A stretch of DNA of 64,000 bases from contig CAWHIK010000007.1 of the NCBI GenBank assembly GCA_963829485.1, positions 434,001 through 498,000 of the forward strand, in the 5' to 3' direction. The notes under the pieces are model-generated. The model did not search any database and had not been told where the DNA came from. It was given only the letters and a program-made list of their open reading frames with translations. This document shows, one piece after another, positions 15,972 to 25,211 of the stretch. Numbering within the stretch: the stretch's first letter is position 1; every line of letters begins with the position of its first letter. Position numbers and translations under genes: made by a program. The DNA is from JBGPQJ01 sp963829485. GTDB lineage: Bacteria > Chloroflexota > Anaerolineae > Anaerolineales > Villigracilaceae.

Positions 15972-18665
15972 TTAACCCAACTGCGCTTTTATCTTCTCGG
16001 CCGTTTCCTTGTAAGAGGCGAGTTTTTCGCGCTCTTTATTGACAACGGCCGCCGGCGCCTTGTTGGCAAAGTCCGAGCCGAGCAGCTGCTCGAGGCGGGC
16101 GATCTGCGACTGGGTCTCCGCCAGATCTTTCTCGAGGCGGGCGCGGTCCTCCGCGCTGTCCACAGTGACAGCCAGGGACAGATAAATCTCCACCGGGCCG
16201 ACCACGAGAGCGGTGCTTTTATCCGGCTTCACATTCAGCGACTCTCGGATCTCCAACTGTTCCACGTCAAGGTACGCCAGCGCTGCGAGGACGGTTTTCT
16301 GTTCCAGCAGCAAAGCAGTCTTTTCTCCCGCTGCAAACACAGCCGGCAATTTCTTTCCGGGTTTGACGTCCTGTTCGGCGCGCAGATTGCGAATGGAGCG
16401 CACGATTTCTTGAATCAGCATGAAGTCGGCGGTCTTGCCAGCTTCCCACTTTTCTTCAGGGCGCGGCTCGGGCCACGACGCGACGATCAACATGACCGGC
16501 CAATCCTTCGCCATGGACGCGAGCGGCGAGGTCTGCAAAGCCTTGCGGAGATGTCCCCACAGCTCCTCGGTCACGAACGGCATGAAGGGATGCAGCAGGC
16601 GCAGGGAAATATCCAGCACCTGCGCCAGCGTCCGCGCGGTGTAGAATGCGCGGTCGCCGCCTTGAGCGAGCTGCTGCTTGGCAACTTCCACGTACCAGTC
16701 GGCGAAATCGCTCCAGAAGAAGTCGTAGACCATCTGCCCGGCTTGCCCGTATTGGTACGTCTGGAACAACCGCTCCACGTCGCGGACAAGATTCTGCATC
16801 CGCGCCCAGATCCAGGAATCAGCCAGCGTCCATTGCGGCTCCGCCTTGGCAGCCTCCTGCACCATGCCAATGGAGGAAATCACAAAGCGGCTCGCGTTCC
16901 AGATCTTGTTGGTGAAGTTACGGTTCGCCTCGACCTTCTTGGTTGACAGGCTCATATCTTTGCCGGGTGTGGAACCCACCAGCAGGGTGAAGCGCAGCGC
17001 GTCGGTGCCGAACTCGTCCATGACCTCCAGCGGATCGACCACGTTACCCTTGGACTTGGACATCTTTTTTCCGTGCTCGTCGCGGATCAGGCCGTGCAGG
17101 TACACGGTGCGGAACGGTACGTCCTCCATGAATTCCAGCCCGGACATGATCATGCGCGCCACCCAGAAGAACAGGATGTCGTAGCCGGTCTCCATGATGG
17201 TGGTCGGGTAAAAATACTTCAGGTCCGGCGTCTTCTCCGGCCAGCCGAGGGTCGAGAACGGCCACAGCGCGGACGAGAACCAGGTATCGAGCACGTCCGG
17301 GTCCTGTTCGATGTTTTCCGATCCGCAGTGGATGCACTTGGTCGGGTCCTCGCGCGTGCAGGTCTGTTTACCGCAGTCATCGCAGTACCAGACCGGGATG
17401 CGGTGGCCCCACCACAGCTGGCGGCTGATGCACCAGTCGTCGATGTTCTCCATCCAGTTGTAGTAGGTCTTGTCAAAATGCTCGGGCACGATGCGGATGT
17501 CGCCGTTCTTCACCGCCATGAGCGCCTTCTCGGCCTGCGGCTTGACGTTGACGAACCACTGCGTGGAAATCATCGGCTCGATGATCTCTCCGCCGCGCTG
17601 CGAGCGAGGGATGGTGGTGGTGTACGGTTCGGTCTTGACGACCAGGCCGGCGGCTTCCATGTCTGCCCACAGCTTGTCGCGGCAGTCGAAGCGGTCCATG
17701 CCGGCGTAGGGTCCGCCGTTCTCATTGACAATCGCCGCCGCATCCAATACGGAAATGACCGGCAGGTTGTGACGCTGGGCGATGGCGTAATCGTTCGGGT
17801 CGTGGCCGGGCGTGATCTTGAGCGCGCCGGTGCCAAACTCGCGGCTGACATAATCATCCGCGATGACGGGAATCTCGCGTCCCAGCATGGGCACGACCAC
17901 TTTTTTGCCGACGAATTTTTTATAGCGCTCGTCCTCGGGGTGTACCGCTACAGCGGTATCGCCGAGGATGGTCTCGGGGCGGATGGTCGCCACGGGGATG
18001 TACTCGCCGGATTTATCTGCAAGCATGTACTTGAAGTAGTACAGCTTGACTTCCTCTTCGCTGTATTCCACCTCCACGTCGGAGACAGCGGTGCGCAGCC
18101 CCGGCGACCAGTTGACCAGGCGCGGGCCGCGGTAGATCAATCCCTTTTCGTAGAGGGTCACAAAGGTTTCACGCACCGCCTTCGACAGGCCTTCGTCGAG
18201 CGTGAAGCGTTCGCGGTCCCAGTCACAGGACGCTCCCAGCCGGCGGATCTGCTGGGTGATGATGCCGCCGTATTTCTCCTTCCACTCCCAGGTGCGGCGC
18301 AGGAACTCCTCGCGGCCCAGCGCCTCGCGGCTGGTGCCTTCGCGCGCCAGCATCTTCTCGATCTGCAGCTGGGTGGCGATGCCGGCGTGGTCCGAGCCGG
18401 GCACCCACAGCGTCGGCTGTCCCTTCATGCGGTGGTAGCGGATCATCAAATCCTCCACGCTGGTGGTCAGCGCGTGCCCCAGATGCAACTCGCCGGTCAC
18501 GTTGGGCGGCGGGATGGAGATCACGAACGGTTTCACCGACGGGTCGAATCCCGGTTTGCGGGGGTCGTTCCACGGCTTGAAGAAGCCGCCCGCCTCCCAC
18601 GCCGCGTAGATGCGCCTCTCGGTGGACTTGAAATCATAGGCTTTGGGTAGTTGCTGGTCGCTCAT
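15972..18665 (-). CDS. valS: Valyl-tRNA synthetase
   Basis: 897 residues, full length for ValS. Rossmann fold with PPPNVTGELHLGHAL (HIGH), a large CP1 editing domain, a zinc-knuckle insert with paired Cys (CDDCGKQTC and KCIHCGS), the KMSKS loop as KKMSKSKGN, an anticodon-binding helical domain, and the C-terminal coiled-coil (about 830-897) seen only in ValS. It charges tRNA-Val. Its start overlaps the stop of the DinB-like gene by 4 bases, and both lie behind a T-box leader, so uncharged tRNA-Val should induce it. Confidence 0.97.
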   Translation of the reverse strand: MSDQQLPKAYDFKSTERRIYAAWEAGGFFKPWNDPRKPGFDPSVKPFVISIPPPNVTGELHLGHALTTSVEDLMIRYHRMKGQPTLWVPGSDHAGIATQLQIEKMLAREGTSREALGREEFLRRTWEWKEKYGGIITQQIRRLGASCDWDRERFTLDEGLSKAVRETFVTLYEKGLIYRGPRLVNWSPGLRTAVSDVEVEYSEEEVKLYYFKYMLADKSGEYIPVATIRPETILGDTAVAVHPEDERYKKFVGKKVVVPMLGREIPVIADDYVSREFGTGALKITPGHDPNDYAIAQRHNLPVISVLDAAAIVNENGGPYAGMDRFDCRDKLWADMEAAGLVVKTEPYTTTIPRSQRGGEIIEPMISTQWFVNVKPQAEKALMAVKNGDIRIVPEHFDKTYYNWMENIDDWCISRQLWWGHRIPVWYCDDCGKQTCTREDPTKCIHCGSENIEQDPDVLDTWFSSALWPFSTLGWPEKTPDLKYFYPTTIMETGYDILFFWVARMIMSGLEFMEDVPFRTVYLHGLIRDEHGKKMSKSKGNVVDPLEVMDEFGTDALRFTLLVGSTPGKDMSLSTKKVEANRNFTNKIWNASRFVISSIGMVQEAAKAEPQWTLADSWIWARMQNLVRDVERLFQTYQYGQAGQMVYDFFWSDFADWYVEVAKQQLAQGGDRAFYTARTLAQVLDISLRLLHPFMPFVTEELWGHLRKALQTSPLASMAKDWPVMLIVASWPEPRPEEKWEAGKTADFMLIQEIVRSIRNLRAEQDVKPGKKLPAVFAAGEKTALLLEQKTVLAALAYLDVEQLEIRESLNVKPDKSTALVVGPVEIYLSLAVTVDSAEDRARLEKDLAETQSQIARLEQLLGSDFANKAPAAVVNKEREKLASYKETAEKIKAQLG

Positions 18666-19136
18666 TCTTGCTCCTTGTTCGTCCGGGTGTGTCCCACCCA
18701 GTGTAATTCGATTTTCTCACGCATGCCGAGGCACTCGAACAACTCGCCGGCATGCTGCTGGATGTGCCTGATGTTGATCAGGTGCATTTCCAGTTTACCG
18801 ACCGGATACCAGTGGAAGCCCGACTCCGCTTCCAGGTCCGAAACAGGGACACAGCGCCGGACCTCCTGCTCGGCAACGGACAGATACTCAAGCACCTCGT
18901 CCTTGCTAAAAGGGATGTCGCCATCGGGGTCGTGGTGCTTTTCCCATTGGATAAAATCCTTCTCCGCCTGCTGCACATAGAGATGGGCATAGAAAACAGT
19001 ATGGTAGGCCTTGCTCCAGAATTTGAATTTATCGTTCGGGTCATCCCATACCTGCGAGCGGGCATTTGACCACCGCTTCCTTGAGCATGGCCAGAGAAGC
19101 CAGATATTGTGATTGAAGCGCCTGTTTGATATCCAT
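18662..19136 (-). CDS. DinB-like four-helix protein in the valS operon, frameshifted near its start
   Basis: ATG 19136 has a good RBS (GAGGTGATACG) and reads MDIKQALQSQYLASLAMLKE, but that frame stops after about 30 codons; a one-base shift near 19055 continues as VWDDPNDKFKFWSKAYHTVF to 18662. The joined protein is about 158 residues. Histidines in AYHTVFYAH and RHIQQHAGEL match the metal-binding triad of DinB/YfiT-fold proteins, which are thiol transferases or unknown enzymes. It sits between the T-box and valS, overlapping valS by 4 bases. Its link to valine or tRNA is unknown. Confidence 0.7.
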
Positions 19137-19155
19137 CGTATCACCTCTCTAAATC

Positions 19156-19442
19156 AAAACGCGCCTCGTCCACTGTGAGGACGAAAGGCGCGCCTTCCGC
19201 GGTACCACCTCGATTCACCCAAAGGGTGCACTCTGTGGCTGGCCATCACCAGCCTGCGCGCTAACGGGCGCTCCCGTGCCGGTCTACTTACCGATGGTTC
19301 ACTAGTCCGCTAGTCTTCTAGTCTCGGTGTTCTTCGGCATTCGTCCGGGCGACGTTCGGGGGTGGGATGCTGCGGAAGCTTCCAGCCTGTGGCTTCCTTC
19401 TCTATCAGCGTGCCAGCCGCCTACTCCTCCCGGAGCAATTGT
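19156..19442 (-). promoter_or_regulatory. T-box leader (tRNA-Val-responsive)
   Basis: On the minus strand the T-box core AGGTGGTACCGCGG (complement of about 19197-19210) carries TGGT, which can pair with an ACCA tRNA end. It is followed by a terminator stem (CGCGCC...GGCGCG, 19160-19192) and TTTT (complement of 19156-19159). Upstream lie a long Stem I region starting GGAGGAGTAGG and several smaller stems. A GTC within GAACGTCG (complement of 19351-19353) is a possible valine specifier, not proven. The valS gene downstream gives the amino acid assignment. Confidence 0.9.
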
Positions 19443-19448
19443 TGATTC

Positions 19449-19477
19449 ATTATACCGAATCAGTGAGGGGAGTGCAA
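19449..19477 (-). promoter_or_regulatory. Promoter for the T-box/valS transcript
   Basis: TTGCAC (complement of 19472-19477), 17-base spacer, TATAAT (complement of 19449-19454). The -35 and spacer overlap the last codons of the upstream ABC ATPase gene. Predicted start near 19442. Confidence 0.8.
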
Positions 19478-20251
19478 GGAGGGGGCGTCCGGCAGCACGA
19501 GCGGACTCCCGTCGAGCGGATTGGGAATCACCTGAACGGGGAGATGATAGGCATCAGAGATCAACTCGGGGAGCAGGACTTCAGACGGCGAACCCATCGC
19601 CTTGACCCGTCCATCCACCATCAGCGCAATCCGGTCGGCGTAGCGCGCAGCGAGGTTCAGGTCGTGGAGGGCGATCAGCACCGCCAGCCCGTCATCGTGC
19701 GCCAGCGCGCGGACTACCTCGAGCAACCCAACTTGATGATGCAGGTCGAGGTGCGAGGTGGGCTCATCCAGCAACAGAATCGGCGTGGACTGCGCCAGCG
19801 CGCGCGCCAGCAGCACCCGCTGCTGCTCGCCGCCCGAGAGTTCGCCCACGCGGCGGTCGATCAGATCCAGCGCATCGACCCGCTGCAACGACTGGCGGGC
19901 AATGTCTTCGTCCGCGGGGGAGACCTGGCCAAGGAAATTCAAATAGGGTGTGCGCCCCAGCAGGACCGTCTCCCAAACGGTGAAGGCGGGCGGCAGTGAA
20001 GCCACCTGCGGCACGACCGAGACGACGCGCGCGCGTTCGCTGGCAGGCGCCGTCAGTAAATTGGTGCCGTTCTTGCGCGCCGAGCCGCTCTGAGCAGGGA
20101 CTACTCCGCTCACCGCCCGCACCAGCGTGGATTTGCCCGCGCCGTTCGGACCGATCAGCGCCAGCACCTCGCCGTTCTCCACGGTGAGTGAGACCTCGTG
20201 GAGCACGCGGCGGGCGCCATACGATACGGACAAATTCTCGATCTTCAGCAT
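19460..20251 (-). CDS. btuD: ABC transporter ATP-binding protein (BtuD/FecE type)
   Basis: 263 residues: Walker A GPNGAGKST, Q-loop VPQ, signature LSGGEQQR, Walker B ILLLDEPTSHLD and H-loop ALHDLN. It is the classic ATPase of iron-siderophore, heme or cobalamin importers. Its ATG directly abuts the permease stop. The cobalamin riboswitch heading the operon assigns it to vitamin B12 or cobamide uptake. Confidence 0.88.
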   Translation of the reverse strand: MLKIENLSVSYGARRVLHEVSLTVENGEVLALIGPNGAGKSTLVRAVSGVVPAQSGSARKNGTNLLTAPASERARVVSVVPQVASLPPAFTVWETVLLGRTPYLNFLGQVSPADEDIARQSLQRVDALDLIDRRVGELSGGEQQRVLLARALAQSTPILLLDEPTSHLDLHHQVGLLEVVRALAHDDGLAVLIALHDLNLAARYADRIALMVDGRVKAMGSPSEVLLPELISDAYHLPVQVIPNPLDGSPLVLPDAPSLHSPH

Positions 20252-21274
20252 CTACCAATATCCCTGATTCTTCGAGCGGCGCAGCACCCACAGGAAGAAC
20301 GGCGCGCCGGCAAGGGCGGTGATGATGCCCACAGGAATCTCCTGCGGCGCAAGCACCACGCGCGCCAGCACGTCCGCGACGAGCAAAGCCACCGCCCCGC
20401 CAATGAAACTCAACGGGAGCAGGCGGCGATAGTCGCCTCCGAACCACATGCGCATGACGTGCGGCACGATCAAGCCGACGAAACCGATGATTCCCGCAAA
20501 CGCCACCGCCGCCGCGGTCGCCAGCGAGGCCGCTACCAAAATGATCGTCTTGGCGCGGTTCACCGGCAGCCCGAGCTGGTGCGCCTGCTCATCGCCGAAC
20601 TGCAGCAGGTTGAGCGCGTGTCCGCTCAACAGCAGGATGCTCAGGCCGATGATCAGATAAGGGAGAATCCCCAGCACGGGCATCCAGCCGGACTGGCTTG
20701 CCCCGCCCAGCAGCCAGCCAAGCGCACGCCGTATCTCACCCGAGGAGCGCAGCATGAGGAATGATGTCAGTGCGGTGGCGAAGGAACCGAAGGCCACGCC
20801 CGCCAGGATGAGATTGGTGGTCGGGACGGTGCGCCCCACGCGCGCCAGCGAATAGACGATGAAGACGGTCAGCAGCGCGGCGAGGAACGCTGCCATGGGG
20901 ATCGCCATCAGTCCCCAGAACGAGTATGGCCACTGGATGCTCATGGCAATGACCGCACCCAGCCCTGCGCCGGAGGCCACGCCGATCAGGTAGGGATCCG
21001 CCAGCGGGTTGCGGAACAAGCCCTGATAGGCCGCGCCGCTCGCGCCCAGCGCCGCGCCGGTCAGCGCGACCATCACGGTCCGCGGCAGGCGGATGCTGAC
21101 GATGATCAACGCGTAGGTCGAAAGCGGCTCCGGCAGCGTGCCGCTGAAATTCCCGGTCAGCAGGCGCCAGAGGTCGGCGGGCGGGATGAACACCGAGCCC
21201 ACGGCGATGCTGAGCAGCACGGCAAGGCCGAGGGCGATCAGGGTCCAGACGAGGGGCAAGAGGCGATGGCGCAT
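20252..21274 (-). CDS. btuC: FecCD/BtuC-type ABC permease
   Basis: 340 residues with about ten membrane spans; conserved PLADPYLIGVASGAGLGA near the first third and GFVGLIVPHVMRMWFGGDYR, the coupling-helix region, near the C-terminus. Forms the channel of the cobalamin importer with two ATPase subunits. It lies 44 bases after the binding-protein gene and abuts the ATPase gene. Confidence 0.88.
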   Translation of the reverse strand: MRHRLLPLVWTLIALGLAVLLSIAVGSVFIPPADLWRLLTGNFSGTLPEPLSTYALIIVSIRLPRTVMVALTGAALGASGAAYQGLFRNPLADPYLIGVASGAGLGAVIAMSIQWPYSFWGLMAIPMAAFLAALLTVFIVYSLARVGRTVPTTNLILAGVAFGSFATALTSFLMLRSSGEIRRALGWLLGGASQSGWMPVLGILPYLIIGLSILLLSGHALNLLQFGDEQAHQLGLPVNRAKTIILVAASLATAAAVAFAGIIGFVGLIVPHVMRMWFGGDYRRLLPLSFIGGAVALLVADVLARVVLAPQEIPVGIITALAGAPFFLWVLRRSKNQGYW

Positions 21275-21318
21275 TGGAAATCGGGGCGTTGGGGCACGAA
21301 ATTTCGTGCCTCAATGGA

Positions 21319-22305
21319 TTATTTATAGAGTTCGGGGTGAATAGCCTGCGCCAGCGCTTCCAGCCCGTCCACCAGGCGCGGACCGGGGCGGCTGACCAGG
21401 TTGTCATCGAACGGCAGGACTTGGTTGTTCTGCACCGCAGCAATTCCCGACCAACCGGCACGAGCGGCGACTGACTCGGGCGTGGTGCCGTAGAGCGCAT
21501 CGCCCAGTAAAATGACAGCCGGATTGGCAAGGACTATTTGTTCGAGGCTTACTTGCGGATACGCATCGGTCAGTCCGGGCAGGTTCTGTCCGCCGGCACG
21601 CGCGATGAGCAGGTCGATGAATGTGCCGGGACCGGCCGTGTAGGGCTTGTCAGGTGTGGATGCGTCGATCTCGTAGAACACGATTGGGCCGTAACTGAGC
21701 GGCGCGACCTTGTCGTCCACGGCTTTGACCCGCGCCTTGAGCGAGTCGACCAATGCTGCGGCCTCGGCTTCGTGCCCGGTCAGCTGGGCGACTATTTCGA
21801 GGTTGGCGTACATCTCCTCCAGCGATGGACGGGTTGGACAGGTAAAGACCGTCAACCCGAGATCCTCCAGCGCCTTGACCTGCTCGGGGGTATTGATTCC
21901 ACCGGCCAGGACAAGGTCAGGCTTGAGCGCGGCGACCTGCTCGTAGCTGTACTGTCCCATCGAACCGCCGATGGACGGCAGGGACTTGGCCTCGGCAGGG
22001 TAATCGGAGAATTCATCGCGCCCGACCACCTGATCGCCGGCGCCAACGGCGAAGAGGATCTCGGTGTTGGAAGGCGCCATCGAGACGACCTTCTGTGCCG
22101 GAGCGGGTAGTGTCACCGTGCGTCCCAGCCCGTCGGTGAACGTCAGCGCGGGTGCCGCCGGGACAGTTGTCGGGGCAGCAGTGGGAGCTTCAGCGGCTGG
22201 CGCATCCGTCGGGGCAGGAACAGTTGCGGGGGTGGCGTCAGCCGGAGCGCAGGCAGCCAGCAAGAGAGTCAATGTCAGCAGTCCAAAAACAAGTTTGCGA
22301 ACCAT
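21319..22305 (-). CDS. btuF: BtuF-type cobalamin-binding lipoprotein
   Basis: 328 residues. Signal peptide ends in a lipobox (LLLAAC) followed by an Ala/Pro/Thr-rich tether of about 40 residues. The mature class III binding fold shows RTVTLPAPAQKVVSMAPSNT, DEFSDYPAEAKSLPSIGG and ALKPDLVLAGG. It captures the corrinoid outside the membrane for BtuC and BtuD. It is the first gene after the cobalamin riboswitch. Confidence 0.87.
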   Translation of the reverse strand: MVRKLVFGLLTLTLLLAACAPADATPATVPAPTDAPAAEAPTAAPTTVPAAPALTFTDGLGRTVTLPAPAQKVVSMAPSNTEILFAVGAGDQVVGRDEFSDYPAEAKSLPSIGGSMGQYSYEQVAALKPDLVLAGGINTPEQVKALEDLGLTVFTCPTRPSLEEMYANLEIVAQLTGHEAEAAALVDSLKARVKAVDDKVAPLSYGPIVFYEIDASTPDKPYTAGPGTFIDLLIARAGGQNLPGLTDAYPQVSLEQIVLANPAVILLGDALYGTTPESVAARAGWSGIAAVQNNQVLPFDDNLVSRPGPRLVDGLEALAQAIHPELYK

Positions 22306-22336
22306 GTCAGTATCTCCTCAAGAAATTTATCCAACG

Positions 22337-22362
22337 AAAATCCCCTGTCGTGAGGACAGGGG
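22337..22362 (-). terminator. Terminator downstream of the cobalamin aptamer
   Basis: On the minus strand an 8-bp stem (cccctgtc / gacagggg) with a short loop is followed by ATTTTCG. It sits between the riboswitch and btuF and may be the expression platform. Confidence 0.65.
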
Positions 22363-22382
22363 AGGGGGGAGAGGCAATCCAA

Positions 22383-22561
22383 CGGAGCCGTTCCCACCTC
22401 CTTGGCGCGAGAGTGTGGCGAACATGGTCGGGGCGGGCGGCCTGACTTTTCAGCGTGAGCTAAATCACAGTTGCGCGACAGTGCCGGACTTACCTTTCGG
22501 TGTCACCGGCTTCGCCTCGGTCTAGCGACCGAGCTTTCCCATCCGGGGGTAAAAGCACCCA
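22383..22561 (-). promoter_or_regulatory. Cobalamin riboswitch
   Basis: Minus strand, 5' to 3': GGGTGCTTTTACCCCCGGATGGGAA, then GCCGGTGACACCG, the B12-box-like core AAGTCCGGCACTGTCGCGCA with ACTGTGAT, and GTCAGGCCGCCCGCCCC. This order matches the cobalamin aptamer. It heads the btuF-btuC-btuD operon, so adenosylcobalamin should repress uptake. Exact 3' boundary is approximate. Confidence 0.9.
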
Positions 22562-22584
22562 GACCATAATTCAATTGTGATTTG

Positions 22585-22613
22585 ATTGTATGCCCTGGAA
22601 GACGAATCGTCAA
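22585..22613 (-). promoter_or_regulatory. Promoter for the btu operon
   Basis: TTGACG (complement of 22608-22613), 17-base spacer, TACAAT (complement of 22585-22590), about 25 bases upstream of the riboswitch 5' end. Confidence 0.7.
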
Positions 22614-22828
22614 TGTGATAAAGATCAGGGAATAGTGATTAGAGAGCAGAGATAGGTGAGCAGAGATAAAAAAAATAAATGGATTAAGACTCTGTGTTCG
22701 CCTGCCCCGCTTGTCCTGGCGATTTTTGCCGGGGCGGTCTGTGCAGGGTTGTGTCTTAGTGGTAATGATCTTCTTTGCGCCTTTGTGACAAGGAAAAATC
22801 TGTTCTTTTATGTCATAATAAACAAAAT

Positions 22829-25210
22829 ATGCTCAAGCTCTACCCCCTGCTTACCGTCTCGCTGGCTTTCATGCTCGGCATCCTGCTGGGCAGCTACGTC
22901 GCGCTGCCGTTCGGAATTTGGCTGGCGCTGACGCTCTTGATGCTGGTCGTTGCGCTGGCATGGTGGTTGATCGCGCGCCAGTTCCAACTCCAGCCTCTCC
23001 AGCTTTCCCCCTCCAGCCAGGCGCTGATTCTCATCAGCTTCGCCGCGCTTTTTGGCGGAGCAGCCCGCTATCAATATGCCATGCCGCGTATCGACCCGTT
23101 CCACGTGGCGTGGTACAGCGACCGCGATTACGACATGCTCGTCACAGGCACGCTGGTCGAGCCGCCCGACGAACGCGATAATTACACCAATCTGAAGCTG
23201 CGCGTCGAGAGCGTGGACACGGGACTCGAGTTCCCGCTGGGGGCCGGCGGGGTGATCCTCGCGCGCGTCTCACCGGACGAGCATTACCTCTACGGCGAGC
23301 GCCTGCGGCTGCGCGGCAAACTGCTTACCCCGCCTGAGAACGAAGAGTTTTCATTCCGTGATTATCTCGCACGCTACGGCATCCATGCCTACATGCCGCT
23401 GGCAGCGGTGACGCGCCTGCCCGGCGGCGGTGGAAATCCCATCCTTGCGCGGGTTTACGCCTTCAAGGCGCGCGCCCTGGCCGACATCTACGAAATTTTC
23501 CCTGACCCCGAGGCCTCGCTCGAGGCGGGGATATTGCTGGGTGTGGACAACGGCATCCCCGAGGACCTGCAGCAAGCCTTCAAGAACACCGGCACGGCGC
23601 ACATCATTGCCATATCCGGTTTTAACATTGCCATCATCGCCGGTATCTTCGTCTTCCTCTTCAGCCGCTTTTTCGGCAGGCGCTGGGGCGCGGTGGCCGC
23701 CATCGCAGGCATCATGCTGTACACCATCCTGGTCGGCGCAAGCCCCTCGGTGGTACGCGCGGCGATCATGGGTTCGCTGTCCATCTTCGCGCTGCAGATC
23801 GGACGCCGGCAGGCCGCCCTCAACACGCTGGGATTCGTTGCAGCGGTCATGGCGTTTTGGAATCCGTTGCTGCTGTGGGACATCGGCTTCCAGCTTTCGT
23901 TCGCCGCGACCCTCGGCTTGATCCTGTTCGCCGAGCCGCTGGAGAACCTCGCCGTGCGCCTGACCTCCCGCTGGCTGTCCGCCGAAAAAGCGAAGAAGGT
24001 CGCTGCCCCGATCGCAGAATTCTTCCTGCTGACTCTGGCCGCGCAGATCACCACGCTGCCGATCATGGCCTATCACTTCGGGCAGGTCTCGCTCATCGCG
24101 CTGGTGGCCAACCCGTTCGTGCTGCCCGTCCAGCCGGCTTTGATGGTCACCGGCGGACTGGCATTGTTCGCCAGCATCTTCTCCATCGCGCTGGGCAAAC
24201 TATTCGCGCTGGTCGCGCTGCCCTTCCCGTCCTACACCATCCGCGCGGTGGAGTGGTTCGACAAATTCCCGGGCGGCGTGATCGTGCTGGGCGACCTGAG
24301 CCTGTTCTGGGTGATCGTGTTCTACACCGTGTTATTTGGCCTTTACTTCAACTGGGACAGGGTCAAGGCTGGCTATCCACGCTATCGCTCGGTCGTCACG
24401 CCGGCGATCCTCATCGGCGTATTGGCGGTGGCAGCCGTGGCTACGTTCCGCTCGGTCAACGCCGCGCCGGACGGAAACCTGCACGTAACCTTTCTTGACA
24501 ACGGCTCGGCAGATTCGGTTCTGATCCAATCCCCGACCGGGCGCTACGTGCTGATCAACGGAGGCGAGAGCATCTCCGAGCTTTCGTCCGCGCTCGGGAG
24601 GCGACTGCCGCCCAACCACCGCACCCTCGACTGGCTGGTGATCGCCTCCACGCAGGAGAATCAGGTCGCCGCGCTGCCGCGCATGCTGGAACGGTTCGGC
24701 GTGGACAACGTGCTATGGTCGGGAAACCCTGAAGCCTCGTTCAGCTCGCTCAAGCTGCTGGAGGTGTTAACGCAAAAGGACATCCCCTTCACCCGCGCCG
24801 AGGCGGGGCAACAGTTGGACCTGGGTGACGGCGCTACGCTCAAGGTGATATCGGTAACGCCGCGCGGCTCGGTCTTGCTCCTAGAGTGGAACGACTTCCG
24901 CGCGCTGCTGCCGGTTGGCCTCAGCTTCGACGCGCTGGACGAGCTGGAAAACGGCAAGGCCATCGGCCCCGTATCGCTGCTGACTTTGGCGGACAGCGGC
25001 TACGCCCAATCCAACCCGCCCGAGTGGATCAACGCTCTGAACCCGCAGCTCATCGTGCTCAACGTCAAGGCTGGCGATGAGACCGGCATGCCTGACGAGG
25101 AAACGCTGAAGACCATCGAGGATTATCCCCTGCTGCGAACGGACCAGAACGGCTGGATTCACATCTCCACCGACGGCGACGCATTTTGGATCGAAGCAGA
25201 GAAGAAATAA
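22829..25210 (+). CDS. comEC: ComEC/Rec2-family DNA uptake channel with degenerate metallo-hydrolase domain
   Basis: About 793 residues from ATG 22829. Order: two N-terminal spans, an OB-like DUF4131 region (TGTLVEPPDERDNYTNLKLR, LRGKLLTPPENEEFSFRDYL), then the Competence domain with HIIAISGFNIAII and VRAAIMGSLSI and about eight spans. The C-terminus (about 555-790) has the metallo-beta-lactamase-like fold (VTFLDNGSADSVLIQSP) but the HxHxDH site is replaced by ASTQENQVAAL, so that domain is probably catalytically dead. It imports single-stranded DNA in competent cells. No other com genes are nearby. A CATAAT box lies 9 bases before the ATG. Confidence 0.88.
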   Translation: MLKLYPLLTVSLAFMLGILLGSYVALPFGIWLALTLLMLVVALAWWLIARQFQLQPLQLSPSSQALILISFAALFGGAARYQYAMPRIDPFHVAWYSDRDYDMLVTGTLVEPPDERDNYTNLKLRVESVDTGLEFPLGAGGVILARVSPDEHYLYGERLRLRGKLLTPPENEEFSFRDYLARYGIHAYMPLAAVTRLPGGGGNPILARVYAFKARALADIYEIFPDPEASLEAGILLGVDNGIPEDLQQAFKNTGTAHIIAISGFNIAIIAGIFVFLFSRFFGRRWGAVAAIAGIMLYTILVGASPSVVRAAIMGSLSIFALQIGRRQAALNTLGFVAAVMAFWNPLLLWDIGFQLSFAATLGLILFAEPLENLAVRLTSRWLSAEKAKKVAAPIAEFFLLTLAAQITTLPIMAYHFGQVSLIALVANPFVLPVQPALMVTGGLALFASIFSIALGKLFALVALPFPSYTIRAVEWFDKFPGGVIVLGDLSLFWVIVFYTVLFGLYFNWDRVKAGYPRYRSVVTPAILIGVLAVAAVATFRSVNAAPDGNLHVTFLDNGSADSVLIQSPTGRYVLINGGESISELSSALGRRLPPNHRTLDWLVIASTQENQVAALPRMLERFGVDNVLWSGNPEASFSSLKLLEVLTQKDIPFTRAEAGQQLDLGDGATLKVISVTPRGSVLLLEWNDFRALLPVGLSFDALDELENGKAIGPVSLLTLADSGYAQSNPPEWINALNPQLIVLNVKAGDETGMPDEETLKTIEDYPLLRTDQNGWIHISTDGDAFWIEAEKK

Positions 25211-25211
25211 G

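Noticed and set aside
15909..16946. Plus-strand ORF in the valS/M32 region
   Set aside because: Reverse-frame artefact of the valS C-terminus.
17073..18650. 525-codon plus-strand ORF
   Set aside because: Exactly antisense to valS, which has all synthetase motifs.
19156..19442. Possible tRNA cluster or attenuator peptide
   Set aside because: Stems and the GGTGGTACCGCGG core fit a T-box leader, and no cloverleaf is present.
22064..22525. Plus-strand ORF across the cobalamin riboswitch
   Set aside because: Covers the btuF N-terminus and the aptamer antisense; no coding signature.
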